Positions 1-8,001 of a stretch of DNA of 48,685 nucleotides are shown piece by piece. This stretch comes from Phycisphaerae bacterium. GTDB taxonomy: Bacteria > Planctomycetota > Phycisphaerae > Phycisphaerales > UBA1924. The notes under the pieces were generated by a model. That model ran no database searches and was not told where the DNA came from. It worked only from the letters and a program-made list of their open reading frames with translations. A program made the position numbers and the translations under genes. The first letter of the stretch is position 1. Each line of letters begins with the position of its first letter. Location: NCBI GenBank assembly GCA_030426395.1, contig JAUHYE010000014.1, forward strand, positions 1 to 48,685, given 5' to 3'.

Positions 1-1444
1 GAAAGCCATTGGTTCCATCGATATCTGCTAAAGGAATCACAGCAGGGAAGCTGCCGCTGCTCGCGCCGCGCCCGTAGACCACGTAGGACGTAGCAGTGTA
101 ATAGGTCGTCCCGATGATCAGGTCGTCCACGCCGTCACCGTTGACGTCGCCCGCTGACGCGACGGGCTCGCCAGTAAAATCGCTCGAATCAATACCGTCG
201 ATGCGAGCGCCCATGACACCATCGAGATCGGCCAGTTGCAGCGCCGCAGGGAAAGGGTTGCTGATGTCGCGGCCGAACACGACGTAGCTCGAGCCTGCCC
301 ACATGTGCCCGCCGGGATCGGCCCCGCGCGCCGAAACAATCACATCGTCGATGCCGTCGCCATTCACGTCTCCCGCTTGAGCGACGGGCCTGCCGCTGGT
401 ATCGAACGCCGCCGCGCCGTCGATCCTAAATCCCTCAGACCCGTCCAGCGAGGAAACGTTGAACACGGCGGGAAAGCCACCGCCCGGGGCGGCGTCGCGA
501 CCGAACACGACATAGCTCGTGCCGGCGTTCTCGCGGCCGCCGGGGTCGGTACCCGTAGCCCCAACGATCAGGTCGCCGACGCCATCGCTGTTTATGTCGC
601 CGCCAGACGCAATGTTCAGGCCAAAGTAATCGCCCGCTTCAGTGCCATTGAGGCGAAAGCCCGACTCGCCATCAAGACCGCCCAGTGGGAGCACGGCAGG
701 AAAGGGCGAGCTGCCGTCACGACCGAACACGACGTAGGCCAGGCCAGGAAGGTCGTCGCCGAAGGGATACGAGCGCCGTACCCCAATGATCACGTCGCCG
801 ATGCCGTCGCCATTAATGTCGCCCCCACCAGCAACGCGGTAGCCGCTATGGGTTTCCTCTTCGTCGCCGTCGAGCCGAAAACCGTTGGTGCCATCGAGAT
901 CGGCGAGTCGGAACATGGCGGGGAAGCCACCGTCGCTTCCAAACACGATGTAGCTCGAGCCAGCGCGATAGCGCCCCCCCGGACTAGCGTTGTGCGCACC
1001 AATGACGAGATCTTCGATGCCGTCGCCATTGATGTCGCCCGCTGAGTCGACCGAGTAACCTGCGCTCTGGCGCTCTACGCCTCCAAGTCGGAATCCGTTG
1101 GTCCCGTCCAAGTCACCAAGTTGGAGCACCGACGGAAATCCAGCGCCGGCGATGGCATCGCGACCGAAGACAACGTAGCTCTCTCCAGGAGCGACTTGCG
1201 AACCGATGATCATGTCATCTATTCCGTCCCCGTTGACGTCACCCGCCGACGCGACGTTTACGCCGGTAAAGCCATCACGAACTTCACCGTCGATCCGGAA
1301 CCCGATCACCCCATCCAAGTCCGACAACTCCAGCACCGCCGGGAACGGCTCGGTGAGCGGATCGCTCTGGGCCAGCGATGCATTCTCGGTCGCCAGGGCC
1401 AACCCACTGGCGGCCATGAGCACGGAAACTCGGATCTCGGGCAT
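1..1444 (-). CDS. FG-GAP (integrin alpha-type) repeat surface protein, partial
   Basis: The minus-strand frame is open from an ATG at 1444 to the window edge, giving at least 481 residues with the C-terminus missing. A hydrophobic N-terminus ending near ASLAQ looks like an export signal. Six copies of a unit of about 65 residues follow. Each carries a calcium-loop motif such as GDVNGDGIDDMIIG, then SYVVFGRD, then FPAVLQLADLDG and GFR. This is the FG-GAP beta-propeller pattern of integrin alpha chains and many secreted bacterial proteins, normally calcium-stabilised and used in adhesion or binding. The ligand cannot be told, and any C-terminal anchor lies outside the window. It has the same orientation as dus but is separated from it by 369 bp of repeats and a hairpin, so it is probably transcribed separately. 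Overlapping plus-strand frames are shadows of the repeated codons. Confidence 0.88.
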   Translation of the reverse strand, partial: MPEIRVSVLMAASGLALATENASLAQSDPLTEPFPAVLELSDLDGVIGFRIDGEVRDGFTGVNVASAGDVNGDGIDDMIIGSQVAPGESYVVFGRDAIAGAGFPSVLQLGDLDGTNGFRLGGVERQSAGYSVDSAGDINGDGIEDLVIGAHNASPGGRYRAGSSYIVFGSDGGFPAMFRLADLDGTNGFRLDGDEEETHSGYRVAGGGDINGDGIGDVIIGVRRSYPFGDDLPGLAYVVFGRDGSSPFPAVLPLGGLDGESGFRLNGTEAGDYFGLNIASGGDINSDGVGDLIVGATGTDPGGRENAGTSYVVFGRDAAPGGGFPAVFNVSSLDGSEGFRIDGAAAFDTSGRPVAQAGDVNGDGIDDVIVSARGADPGGHMWAGSSYVVFGRDISNPFPAALQLADLDGVMGARIDGIDSSDFTGEPVASAGDVNGDGVDDLIIGTTYYTATSYVVYGRGASSGSFPAVIPLADIDGTNGF

Positions 1445-1574
1445 CGGGGCGCTCCTTCTGCGGACAGCATACCGGAAAACCGCCGCGCGTGCAAGGCATT
1501 CGTGGCCGGCCGGTCCGATCGGGCTCGCCGCCGGCGCGGTGACGCGGGTGGGGCGCGCTGGGGTGCTGGCGGCG

Positions 1575-1742
1575 CCACATGTCGTTGCGATGGGGCCATC
1601 CATGGTTCTGGCGGAACGATCTGAGGTCCTGGCAAGACCATCTGTGGTTCTGGAAAAACCACCTGTGGTTCTGGCGAAACCATGTGTGGTTCTGCCAAAA
1701 CAATCCATGGTTTTGTCAAAACCATGGATTGTTTTGCGGGTT
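1575..1742. repeat. Degenerate 21-bp tandem array, about 8 units
   Basis: Units start at 1575, 1596, 1617, 1638, 1659, 1680, 1701 and 1722, each exactly 21 bp. The better-conserved part reads CCATCTGTGGTTCTGG followed by a purine-rich end such as CGAAA. The outer units are more degenerate. There are no unique spacers, so it is not CRISPR. Period and core resemble the array at 10320-10508. Confidence 0.85.
1701..1731 (-). terminator. Perfect 14-bp palindrome, possible terminator of dus
   Basis: The arms CAATCCATGGTTTT (1701-1714) and AAAACCATGGATTG (1718-1731) are exact inverse complements around a 3-nt loop. Read on the minus strand, downstream of dus, the hairpin is followed by TTTTGG, a short U-tract. 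Its A/T-rich stem is unlike the GC-rich terminators elsewhere here, and the left arm is also a repeat unit. Terminator function is inferred. Confidence 0.5.
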
Positions 1743-1797
1743 TTCGCGCTCGGTTTCGGACGGTGGGACGGCCTGGCGCGGGCGTGAGGAGGGATTC

Positions 1798-1820
1798 CTC
1801 GAACACAAACCGATCATTCG
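1798..1820. repeat. 23-bp element shared with 10283-10305 (copy 1)
   Basis: This stretch matches 10283-10305 at 21 of 23 positions (shared core CGAACACAA and CCGATCAT). It overlaps the last codons and stop of dus. Both copies lie near 21-bp tandem arrays, which suggests a dispersed repeat unit. Confidence 0.6.
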
Positions 1821-2914
1821 TCCACAACACCACGCGCAGGTCCTGCGCCCGGGGGCGGGCCGTCGGGACGCCAGGCGTCCAGGGCCGCGTGGACGGCGGC
1901 GGGGTTCTCCGCCGTTCGGATGGCCTCCCGCAGCTCCTTGCAATGCCCGCCGTTGATGCGTTTGGCGAACCAGGAGATGCGGCGGCGGATGTGCGTCATG
2001 GCGTAGTGCTCGTCGCGGAAGGCGAGCATGCGCTCGAAGAAGGCGCGGACGATGTCGAGCTTGTCCTGCTCGCTGGGCTCGGGTGGGATCTCGCCGGTGG
2101 TCTGGAGCGCCCACGCGTCGCGGAAGAGCCAGGGCGTGCTCAGCGCGCCGCGGCCGATCATGACGCCGTCGCAGCCGGTGGCGTTGAGCATGTCGACGCA
2201 GTCGTGCGCGGTCCTGACATCGCCGTTGCCGATGACGGGGATGTGCGGGTAGCGGTCCTTGACGGCGCGCACGACGCGGGCGATGTCTTCGCGGCGGCAC
2301 TCGCCGCTGAACTTCATCTCGGTGGTGCGGCCGTGGACGGTGATGGCGGCCACGCCAACCTCCACAAGACCAAGTGCGAGCGCGCCCGCTACGCCGTTCT
2401 GGCAATCTTCCTCGCTCCACCCCAGGCGCATCTTCGCCGTCAGCGGCACCGAGTCGGGCAACGCCGCGCGCACGGCCTCGGCGATGCGCACGGCGTTGGG
2501 CACGTCGCACATCAGCTTGCTGCCGCCGTCCTTCTTGCAGACCTTGTCCACCGGGCAGCCCATGTTGATGTCGACGATGGTCGCCCCGTGGTCGGCCGCC
2601 CACTTGGCCCCCTCGGCCATGATGGCGGGGTCGGCCCCGTAGAGCTGCATGCCCACGGGGGTGTCCTCCGCATTCGTCCTGGCCAGGTCGAGGCTGGCCG
2701 CCGAGCCGCGGAGCAGGCCCTGGGGGCTTAAGAGGTCGGTGCAGGCCAGGCCCACGCCACCCTGATCGCGGCAGGTCAGGCGGAAGGCCAGGTCGCAGTA
2801 GTTGGCGATGGGGGCGAGGAGCAGGTTGGTTGCAAGTCCAACGCCGCCAATGGCTAAGGGCCGGCCGATGGCCGGGTTCTGGGCGTGGATCGGGCTCGTG
2901 GCGACGGCGGTCAC
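1814..2914 (-). CDS. dus: tRNA-dihydrouridine synthase
   Basis: This 366-residue protein belongs to the FMN-dependent Dus family, which reduces uridines in tRNA D-loops using NADPH. Visible hallmarks are the early barrel strand LLAPIANYCDLAFR, the active-site segment DINMGCPVDKV with the catalytic Cys, then KMRLGWS, ITVHGRT, IGNGDV and the phosphate-binding GVMIGRGAL. The frame extends upstream into the divergent pseudopilin gene, so the GTG at 2914 is preferred: it starts just ahead of the first barrel strand. No clear Shine-Dalgarno is seen. The last codons overlap a 23-bp dispersed element. The Dus subfamily (A, B or C) cannot be assigned with confidence. Confidence 0.93.
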   Translation of the reverse strand: MTAVATSPIHAQNPAIGRPLAIGGVGLATNLLLAPIANYCDLAFRLTCRDQGGVGLACTDLLSPQGLLRGSAASLDLARTNAEDTPVGMQLYGADPAIMAEGAKWAADHGATIVDINMGCPVDKVCKKDGGSKLMCDVPNAVRIAEAVRAALPDSVPLTAKMRLGWSEEDCQNGVAGALALGLVEVGVAAITVHGRTTEMKFSGECRREDIARVVRAVKDRYPHIPVIGNGDVRTAHDCVDMLNATGCDGVMIGRGALSTPWLFRDAWALQTTGEIPPEPSEQDKLDIVRAFFERMLAFRDEHYAMTHIRRRISWFAKRINGGHCKELREAIRTAENPAAVHAALDAWRPDGPPPGAGPARGVVDE

Positions 2915-3014
2915 CGGCAATCTTAACGATGAATTGGCGATGGGTTCCTGGTAACGCCTTCTCACTATGAGTAGTATTGAAAGCGCAGTCTCAAGAACAG
3001 CCTGGGAGCCAGCC

Positions 3015-3803
3015 ATGCGGCACGCCTTCACGCTCATCGAGTTGCTCGTGGTCATCGCGATCGTCGCGGTGCTCGTCGGCATCCTGCTGCCGGCCCTGGG
3101 CCAGGCGCGGGCGACGGCTCGCGGGGCGGTGTGCCTGAGCCAGGTGCGCTCGCTGGCGATCGCCCAGCGGCTGTACGCCGACGACAACAAGGGCGCGTTC
3201 GTCGATGCGGGCCTGGCGCACGGCGGGATCGCGGATCTGCCCAACTCGTGGCCGGTGCTGCTGGCCGACTACACCGAGAACGGCATCGCGATCCGCTCGC
3301 CGGTCGACCGCAGCCCGTTCTGGTCCGTCGAAGAGGGCGGCCAGTTCGAGGGGATGGGCTTCACCGAAGCGCTGCGGCGTGTGCGTGCCGGCGAAACGAG
3401 CGGGCTTGGTGAACTCGCCCGCTGGACCAGCTACGGGCTGAACAACTACACGACGCGCAGCGTGGCGCCGTCCCCCGATGAAACGTTCGACAACGACCGA
3501 CTGATCGAGCGGCCATACGCCACCGTGCAATGGCTGATGATGACCTTCGGCGAGACCGACGCGAGCGCGGACTTCGCACGGACGGATCACGTGCACGCCG
3601 AGGACTGGGGGGGCGCACCCGGCGGGCGTATCCCGTTGCGTGCATCGCTCGAGAGCCAGATCAACGCGCACGGCGGCCACGCGGGAGATTGGTCGGCCAA
3701 GGCAACGTACGGCTATCTCGACGGACACGCGTCGATCGAGAAGTTCGAGGACGTGTACAAGAGTTACCAGAAGAACCGCTTCGACCCGCGCGTGGCCCAA
3801 TAG
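3015..3803 (+). CDS. Prepilin-type N-terminal methylation domain protein (H-X9-DG class)
   Basis: The 262-residue product opens with MRHAFTLIELLVVIAIVAVL, a type IV pilin/pseudopilin signal: short basic leader, processing before Phe with Glu at +5, and a long hydrophobic helix. A cleaved N-terminal helix followed by a globular domain and a late YLDGHAS segment matches the very abundant planctomycete pseudopilin-like family (DUF1559/H-X9-DG type), thought to sit in the inner membrane or in a secretion-type pseudopilus. The frame is open to 2967, but the ATG at 3015 puts the basic leader in the usual place. The next secreted protein starts 27 bp downstream, so co-transcription is likely. Substrate and partners are unknown. 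Confidence 0.9.
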   Translation: MRHAFTLIELLVVIAIVAVLVGILLPALGQARATARGAVCLSQVRSLAIAQRLYADDNKGAFVDAGLAHGGIADLPNSWPVLLADYTENGIAIRSPVDRSPFWSVEEGGQFEGMGFTEALRRVRAGETSGLGELARWTSYGLNNYTTRSVAPSPDETFDNDRLIERPYATVQWLMMTFGETDASADFARTDHVHAEDWGGAPGGRIPLRASLESQINAHGGHAGDWSAKATYGYLDGHASIEKFEDVYKSYQKNRFDPRVAQ

Positions 3804-3830
3804 GTCCCGCGCGTGGAGAAAGGGATCAGG

Positions 3831-4595
3831 ATGCGCATCAGGACTTCATCGGCCGTGCTGCTCACGCTCTGCGTCACCGCCATGGCGCAGACGCACGAGG
3901 GCGACATTGTCATCACCGGCGAGCATGGCGTCATCGAGACCGGGTATGCCGACTCGGGCTCGCCCGTCTACGGCCGGCGCGTGTTCGATACGACCTTTGG
4001 CAAGTTGCCCAACTGGACCAACGATCCTGGTTTCGATTCGGTCGTTGGGGCCTTTGCACCGGCCGCCGCGCTGGGCTTTGACATCCAGGGCCCGGTACTG
4101 GTGTGGGACGGTGCCGCGTTCGAGGACGTGGCCGAGTCGCAAATCCTGATCACGAAGGGGCCGCTCTTTGCCACGACGCCGCTCGATGGGGGTTTGCCGG
4201 GCTTCGTGTTCGGCCAGGCCAGCACGACGGGCAAATTCCACCATCACATGGGCTACGAGTTGCTCGACCCCGCCAGCGACGGCGTGTACCTGCTGGAGTT
4301 GACGCTATGGGAGGAGACGGGCGCGATAGAGGAGAGCGCGCCCTTCTTCCTGATCTTCGGCCAGAACGCGGAGCCCGACGAGTTGGCCGACGCCGTGGCG
4401 TGGGTCGAGGACACGCTGGTTGGCACGCCCTGTCGTGCCGATTTGGACGGCGACGGGAGCCTGAGCATCTTCGACTTCCTGGCGTTCCAGAACCTGTTTG
4501 ACGCGGAAGACCTCGCCGCCGATTTTGACGGCGATGGAGCGTTGACGATTTTCGATTTCCTGAGTTTCCAGAACGAGTTCGACGCGGGCTGCTGA
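3831..4595 (+). CDS. Secreted protein with GC-type dockerin-like tail
   Basis: This 254-residue protein has a signal peptide ending at TAMAQ, a beta-rich domain beginning THEGDIVITG, and a C-terminal tail of two EF-like calcium loops (DLDGDGSLSIFDFLAFQN and DFDGDGALTIFDFLSFQN) ending FDAGC. The tail is the planctomycete dockerin-like module with a Cys before the first loop and a terminal Gly-Cys; it presumably mediates surface attachment or sorting. The ATG at 3831 is chosen because AGGGATCAGG lies just upstream; an in-frame GTG at 3813 is the alternative. The N-terminal domain is related to the next gene, which has a different tail. Function is otherwise unknown. Confidence 0.85.
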   Translation: MRIRTSSAVLLTLCVTAMAQTHEGDIVITGEHGVIETGYADSGSPVYGRRVFDTTFGKLPNWTNDPGFDSVVGAFAPAAALGFDIQGPVLVWDGAAFEDVAESQILITKGPLFATTPLDGGLPGFVFGQASTTGKFHHHMGYELLDPASDGVYLLELTLWEETGAIEESAPFFLIFGQNAEPDELADAVAWVEDTLVGTPCRADLDGDGSLSIFDFLAFQNLFDAEDLAADFDGDGALTIFDFLSFQNEFDAGC

Positions 4596-4634
4596 GGCCG
4601 TCCGGTTGTGAGAAGAGATGAGAGGAGTTCCACC

Positions 4635-5285
4635 ATGCGTACAACAATCACCACCATCGCGGCGTTCGCCATCGCTGGCGTCGCGACCGCCCACGAGGGC
4701 GACGTCGGCCTGAAGATCATCGACGGCAGCATCGTGACCGGCATCGTCGACGATGGCCCCGGCGGCGAGATCGTTCTGCCAGGCGAGCGTGTGTTCGCCG
4801 GCGAGATGTTCGAGTTCGGCGGCCAGATCTACGCCGACGGTCCCGGCCTCTTTGCCGAGGTGGGCCAGTTCCCCGATAGCGATCTGATCTTCGACTTCGC
4901 CAGCCCCGTGCAGCGCTGGAACGGCTCGGGGTTCGAGAGCACGACCCAGACCTTCACGCTCGAGTACGGCCCGATGAGCGCCACGAGCCCGGCAGCCGGC
5001 TCTGGCGCGGGTTTTGGCATCGGTGTCGGCCCGGCAGGATTCGACGAACACTACGACTTCTACCTCAACGACGCCGAGACGGGCGTGTACCTGCTGGCCC
5101 TCGATTTCTCGAGTAGTGATGCTGGCATCGGCGCCGCGCTGACAACCTATCTGGTCTTCAACAACGGCGAGGACGAGAGCGTTCATGACGCGGCGATCGA
5201 GTACGTCGAGGACGTGATCATTCCCGCTCCGGCATCGCTGGCGGTGCTGGGCCTTGGCGCGTTCGCGATGCGTCGCCGTCGCTAA
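4635..5285 (+). CDS. Secreted protein with PEP-CTERM-like tail, paralogue of the preceding gene
   Basis: The 216-residue product has a signal peptide (TTIAAFAIAGVATA), a domain starting AHEGDVGLKI and a C-terminus PAPASLAVLGLGAFAMRRRR. The Pro-Ala-Pro, hydrophobic helix and Arg cluster match PEP-CTERM sorting signals, which are processed by an exosortase and sort proteins to the envelope. The domain shares its HEGD start, the GVYLL segment and a late YVEDVI-like motif (WVEDTL in the neighbour) with 3831-4595, so the two are paralogues. GAGGAG before the ATG at 4635 supports this start over an in-frame one at 4608. The stop overlaps the convergent rluA-type gene by 4 bp. No exosortase is in the window. 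Confidence 0.85.
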   Translation: MRTTITTIAAFAIAGVATAHEGDVGLKIIDGSIVTGIVDDGPGGEIVLPGERVFAGEMFEFGGQIYADGPGLFAEVGQFPDSDLIFDFASPVQRWNGSGFESTTQTFTLEYGPMSATSPAAGSGAGFGIGVGPAGFDEHYDFYLNDAETGVYLLALDFSSSDAGIGAALTTYLVFNNGEDESVHDAAIEYVEDVIIPAPASLAVLGLGAFAMRRRR

Positions 5286-5932
5286 AACTGTGGGTCGCTG
5301 GTGACGTGTAACAACTCTCCAGTAAACGGATCCTTGTATTCCAGGCTCCACGCGTGCAAGAGCAGGCGTGGGGCCTTTGTCGTGTCGCCGTAGAGGGGGT
5401 CGCCGAGGATGGGTGCGCCAAGGCCGCGCTCGTCGGCGGCGTGAACGCGCAACTGGTGGCCGCGACCCGTCAGCGGCGTGAACTCGACGCGGGTGTTGCC
5501 ATCCTCGATCTTCAGCACGCGGTAACGCGTCTGGCTTGGGCGCCCGTCCTCTGCGACGATGTGCTTCGGGCGGTTGGGCCAATCGATGCGTAGTGGCAGG
5601 TCGATCAGGCCGGCGTGTTCCTTGAGTTCGCCCTCGACCACCGCGATGTAGCGCTTGGTGACCTTTCGGTGCTCGAAAACCTGGCTCATGGCCCGCTGCC
5701 CGTCGGCGTCGAGGCCGACGACGATCAGGCCGCTGGTGTCCTGGTCGAGCCGGTGGACGGTCATGGGGCCGGTCGCATCTGGGTACATCGCAAGCACGCG
5801 GCTTCGCACGCAGTCGGCCTTCTCGGGGCCCTTGCCCGGCACGCTCAGGAGGCCGCTGGGCTTGTCGACCACGACGTAGCGGCCGGCGTCGAGGACGATC
5901 TTCAGGAGGTGGTCGGCGGGGCTGTCGGGCAT
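5282..5932 (-). CDS. RluA-family pseudouridine synthase
   Basis: The 216-residue protein converts a uridine in rRNA or tRNA to pseudouridine. VVVDKPSGLLSVPG near the N-terminus and HRLDQDTSGLIVVG, holding the catalytic Asp, are diagnostic of the RluA family. KRYIAVVEG, TGRGHQLRVH and ILGDPLYG complete the fold. There is no S4 domain, and the length fits short RluA-type enzymes of the RluA/TruC kind, so the target site is undecided. The ATG at 5932 follows a short divergent region shared with the PD40 protein. The end overlaps the preceding plus-strand gene at CTAA. Confidence 0.92.
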   Translation of the reverse strand: MPDSPADHLLKIVLDAGRYVVVDKPSGLLSVPGKGPEKADCVRSRVLAMYPDATGPMTVHRLDQDTSGLIVVGLDADGQRAMSQVFEHRKVTKRYIAVVEGELKEHAGLIDLPLRIDWPNRPKHIVAEDGRPSQTRYRVLKIEDGNTRVEFTPLTGRGHQLRVHAADERGLGAPILGDPLYGDTTKAPRLLLHAWSLEYKDPFTGELLHVTSDPQF

Positions 5933-5944
5933 GGACTTGGACGA

Positions 5945-5950
5945 TATACT
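5945..5950 (+). promoter_or_regulatory. Possible -10 box for the PD40 protein gene
   Basis: TATACT matches the sigma-70 -10 consensus at five of six positions and lies in the divergent gap between the rluA-type gene and the gene starting at 6016. No good -35 box is seen, so this is a weak call. Confidence 0.3.
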
Positions 5951-6015
5951 CCCCTTCGTTGCGACAGAGTCTCAAGAGCAGAACAAGCCCGGTGCGAGCC
6001 GGGAAAGGGTGGACG

Positions 6016-7257
6016 ATGATCGGGATTCGTTTTGGTGTGCTGGCGTTGGTGGGGTTGGCCGGCTTGGGGTGTTCGGCGGCGGCCCAGTCTCACAACGGAG
6101 TGATCCAGAACGGCCCCGCGAGCGAGGGCTGGCGCCAGGCCGAGGCGTCGATCCTGACCAATCACCGCCAGCTCACCAGCCGCGGCATGTTCACCCGCGC
6201 GGGCGAGGCGTACTTCAACGCCAACAGCAGCATGGTGATCTTCCAGGCCACGCCCGTCCCCGAGGGCGACGCGGCCCCGAGCCCCCACTACGAGATGTTC
6301 GTCGCGCCGTTCACCAACAACGGCGGCACCATCGACGGCATCAGCACGCCAATCCGTGTTTCCACCGGCGGCAGCGCCAACACCTGCGGCTGGTTCCACC
6401 CAACACAGGCCAACATCGTGCTCTTCGGCAGCACCATCGAGCCGCCGTCGGCCGACAACGTGCCGGGCTACCAGCGCGGCACCGGGCGGTACGCCTGGAG
6501 CTTCCCCACCGAGATGCAGATCGTCAGCGGCAGCATCAGCTCGACGATCATCCCTGCCGAGGGCGAGACCGGTTATCACGCGTTGCGGCCGGCGATCACC
6601 GACGCGGTCTTCGAGAAGCCCGGCTACACGGCCGAGGCGTCGTGGAGCCCCGATGGTCGGACCGTGCTGTACGCGCAAGTCGACGAGGCCAAGAGCGACG
6701 CGGCCGGCCGGCCCGACGCCGACATCTGGGCATACGACACCGAGACGGGCACGCACCACCCGCTCGTGGAAGCGAGCGGCTACGACGGCGGCCCGTTCTT
6801 CAACCACGACGGCACGAAGATCTGCTACCGCAGCGACCGCGCGGGCAACAACCTCTTGCAGCTCTTCGTGGCCGACCTGGAACTGAACGAGGACGGCGTG
6901 CCCGTGGGCATCACCAAGGAAACCCAGCTCACCGACAACGAGCACGTGAACTGGGCGCCCTACTGGCATCCCGACGGCGACCTGCTCGTCTACGCCACCA
7001 GCCAGGTGGGCCACCGCAACTACGAGGTCTTCGCCATCTGGGCTGATGCGAGCAAGGGAACCGTACCCGTGCGCCTCACCGAGTCCGACGGCGCCGACGT
7101 GCTGCCGGTGTTTAGCCCCGATGGGAAGTACCTGATGTGGACCGCCCAGCGCGGCGAACTGGCCGAGGGCGAACAGCGGCCGAGCAGCCAGCTCTGGATC
7201 GCGGAGGTGGACAGCGAGGCGATCCGCACGAAGTTGCGCGAGGCGAACGGCGGCTGA
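6016..7257 (+). CDS. Exported PD40/TolB-like beta-propeller protein
   Basis: This 413-residue protein begins MIGIRFGVLALVGLAGLGC, an export signal whose LAGLGC could be a lipobox. The body contains WD40-like PD40 repeats, seen as EASWSPDGRTVLYA, GPFFNHDGTKICYRSDRAG, APYWHPDGDLLVYATS and PVFSPDGKYLMWTAQR, as in TolB propellers. Such proteins act as periplasmic or surface binding scaffolds; the partner is unknown. GGGAAAGGG precedes the ATG at 6016, which is therefore preferred over an upstream in-frame start at 5959. The stop at 7255-7257 directly abuts the stop of the convergent elbB-like gene with no spacer. Confidence 0.85.
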   Translation: MIGIRFGVLALVGLAGLGCSAAAQSHNGVIQNGPASEGWRQAEASILTNHRQLTSRGMFTRAGEAYFNANSSMVIFQATPVPEGDAAPSPHYEMFVAPFTNNGGTIDGISTPIRVSTGGSANTCGWFHPTQANIVLFGSTIEPPSADNVPGYQRGTGRYAWSFPTEMQIVSGSISSTIIPAEGETGYHALRPAITDAVFEKPGYTAEASWSPDGRTVLYAQVDEAKSDAAGRPDADIWAYDTETGTHHPLVEASGYDGGPFFNHDGTKICYRSDRAGNNLLQLFVADLELNEDGVPVGITKETQLTDNEHVNWAPYWHPDGDLLVYATSQVGHRNYEVFAIWADASKGTVPVRLTESDGADVLPVFSPDGKYLMWTAQRGELAEGEQRPSSQLWIAEVDSEAIRTKLREANGG

Positions 7258-7929
7258 TCACACCGCCGCGGGCTGGCGCGCCATCTCCATCACCTTGTCC
7301 ACCATCTTGCCGATGCCCGTGAAGACGCTGGTAATTCGCTGGTCGTACATGTAGGCGGGCGTCGAGACGATGCGGTGGCGGTTGTCGACGACGATGCCGT
7401 CGCCCTCGCAGTTCTGGTGCGTGGCGCCCATGGCTTCCAGGCCGTCGGCTGTTGCCTTGTCGTCGCCGATGGTCAGGTTGGGGCCCAGGTCCTTGCCGAA
7501 TACGCGCGCGGCAACAGCGGGGCTGATGCACGCGAAGCCGAGGGGTTTGCCGGCCTTCTGCGCTTCTTTGAGCACACGCGCTACTTGCTCTTGCGCGGTG
7601 CAATCCGCACCCTTACTCGCAAAGTCGCACAGGTTCTTGGCCGCGCCGAAGCCGCCGGGCAGCACGATGGCGTCGAAGTCGGCCCCGTTCACTTTCGCAA
7701 GGGGCGTGACGTCGCCGCGGGCGATGCGAGCCGATTCCATCAGCACGCTGCGCTTCTTGCCCGTGGGCTGCTGGCTCAGGTGGTTGATCTCGTTGAGTTC
7801 CATCTCGGGCGCGAGGCATACCGCCTGGGCACCGTGCCGATCGATGGCGTGCAGCACGGCCACCGCCTCGTGGATCTCCGAACCGTCGAATACGCCGCAG
7901 CCGCTCAGTATCACTCCGATTTTCGGCAT
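7258..7929 (-). CDS. elbB: ElbB-type DJ-1/PfpI superfamily glyoxalase
   Basis: The 223-residue protein matches ElbB (isoprenoid biosynthesis protein with amidotransferase-like domain), a DJ-1/PfpI family glyoxalase. Diagnostic stretches are the N-terminal VILSGCGVFDGSEIHEA, VLPGGFGAAKNLCDFA and the nucleophile-elbow Cys in GFACISPAVAA, followed by TPAYM. The true start is the ATG at 7929, preceded by GAAGGAGGCG; the frame extends to 7980 without another ribosome site. The cellular role of ElbB is still not firm; E. coli ElbB has weak glyoxalase activity. It stands alone here between convergent and tandem neighbours. Confidence 0.92.
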   Translation of the reverse strand: MPKIGVILSGCGVFDGSEIHEAVAVLHAIDRHGAQAVCLAPEMELNEINHLSQQPTGKKRSVLMESARIARGDVTPLAKVNGADFDAIVLPGGFGAAKNLCDFASKGADCTAQEQVARVLKEAQKAGKPLGFACISPAVAARVFGKDLGPNLTIGDDKATADGLEAMGATHQNCEGDGIVVDNRHRIVSTPAYMYDQRITSVFTGIGKMVDKVMEMARQPAAV

Positions 7930-8001
7930 CGTCGCCTCCTTCGATGTGGTCTGGATTACTGTACGGATATACCGCCGCACGCCGGCAAGCGTTGCACCCC
8001 G

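Larger units (their letters stand above)
1445..1813. other. Intergenic region with tandem repeats and palindrome
   Basis: No convincing gene lies between the FG-GAP start and the dus stop. The region holds a degenerate 21-bp tandem array (1575-1742), a perfect palindrome (1701-1731) and the start of a 23-bp element shared with 10283-10305. Short frames across it only read the repeat as seven-residue units in several frames, which argues against coding. Confidence 0.7.

Noticed and set aside
236-1045. Plus-strand frame opposite the FG-GAP gene
   Set aside because: The repeated composition is caused by the FG-GAP repeats on the other strand, which have clear calcium-loop motifs.
2967-3014. Upstream extension of the pseudopilin gene
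   Set aside because: Starting at 2967 would add 16 residues before the prepilin leader, which is atypical for this signal; the ATG at 3015 gives the normal form.
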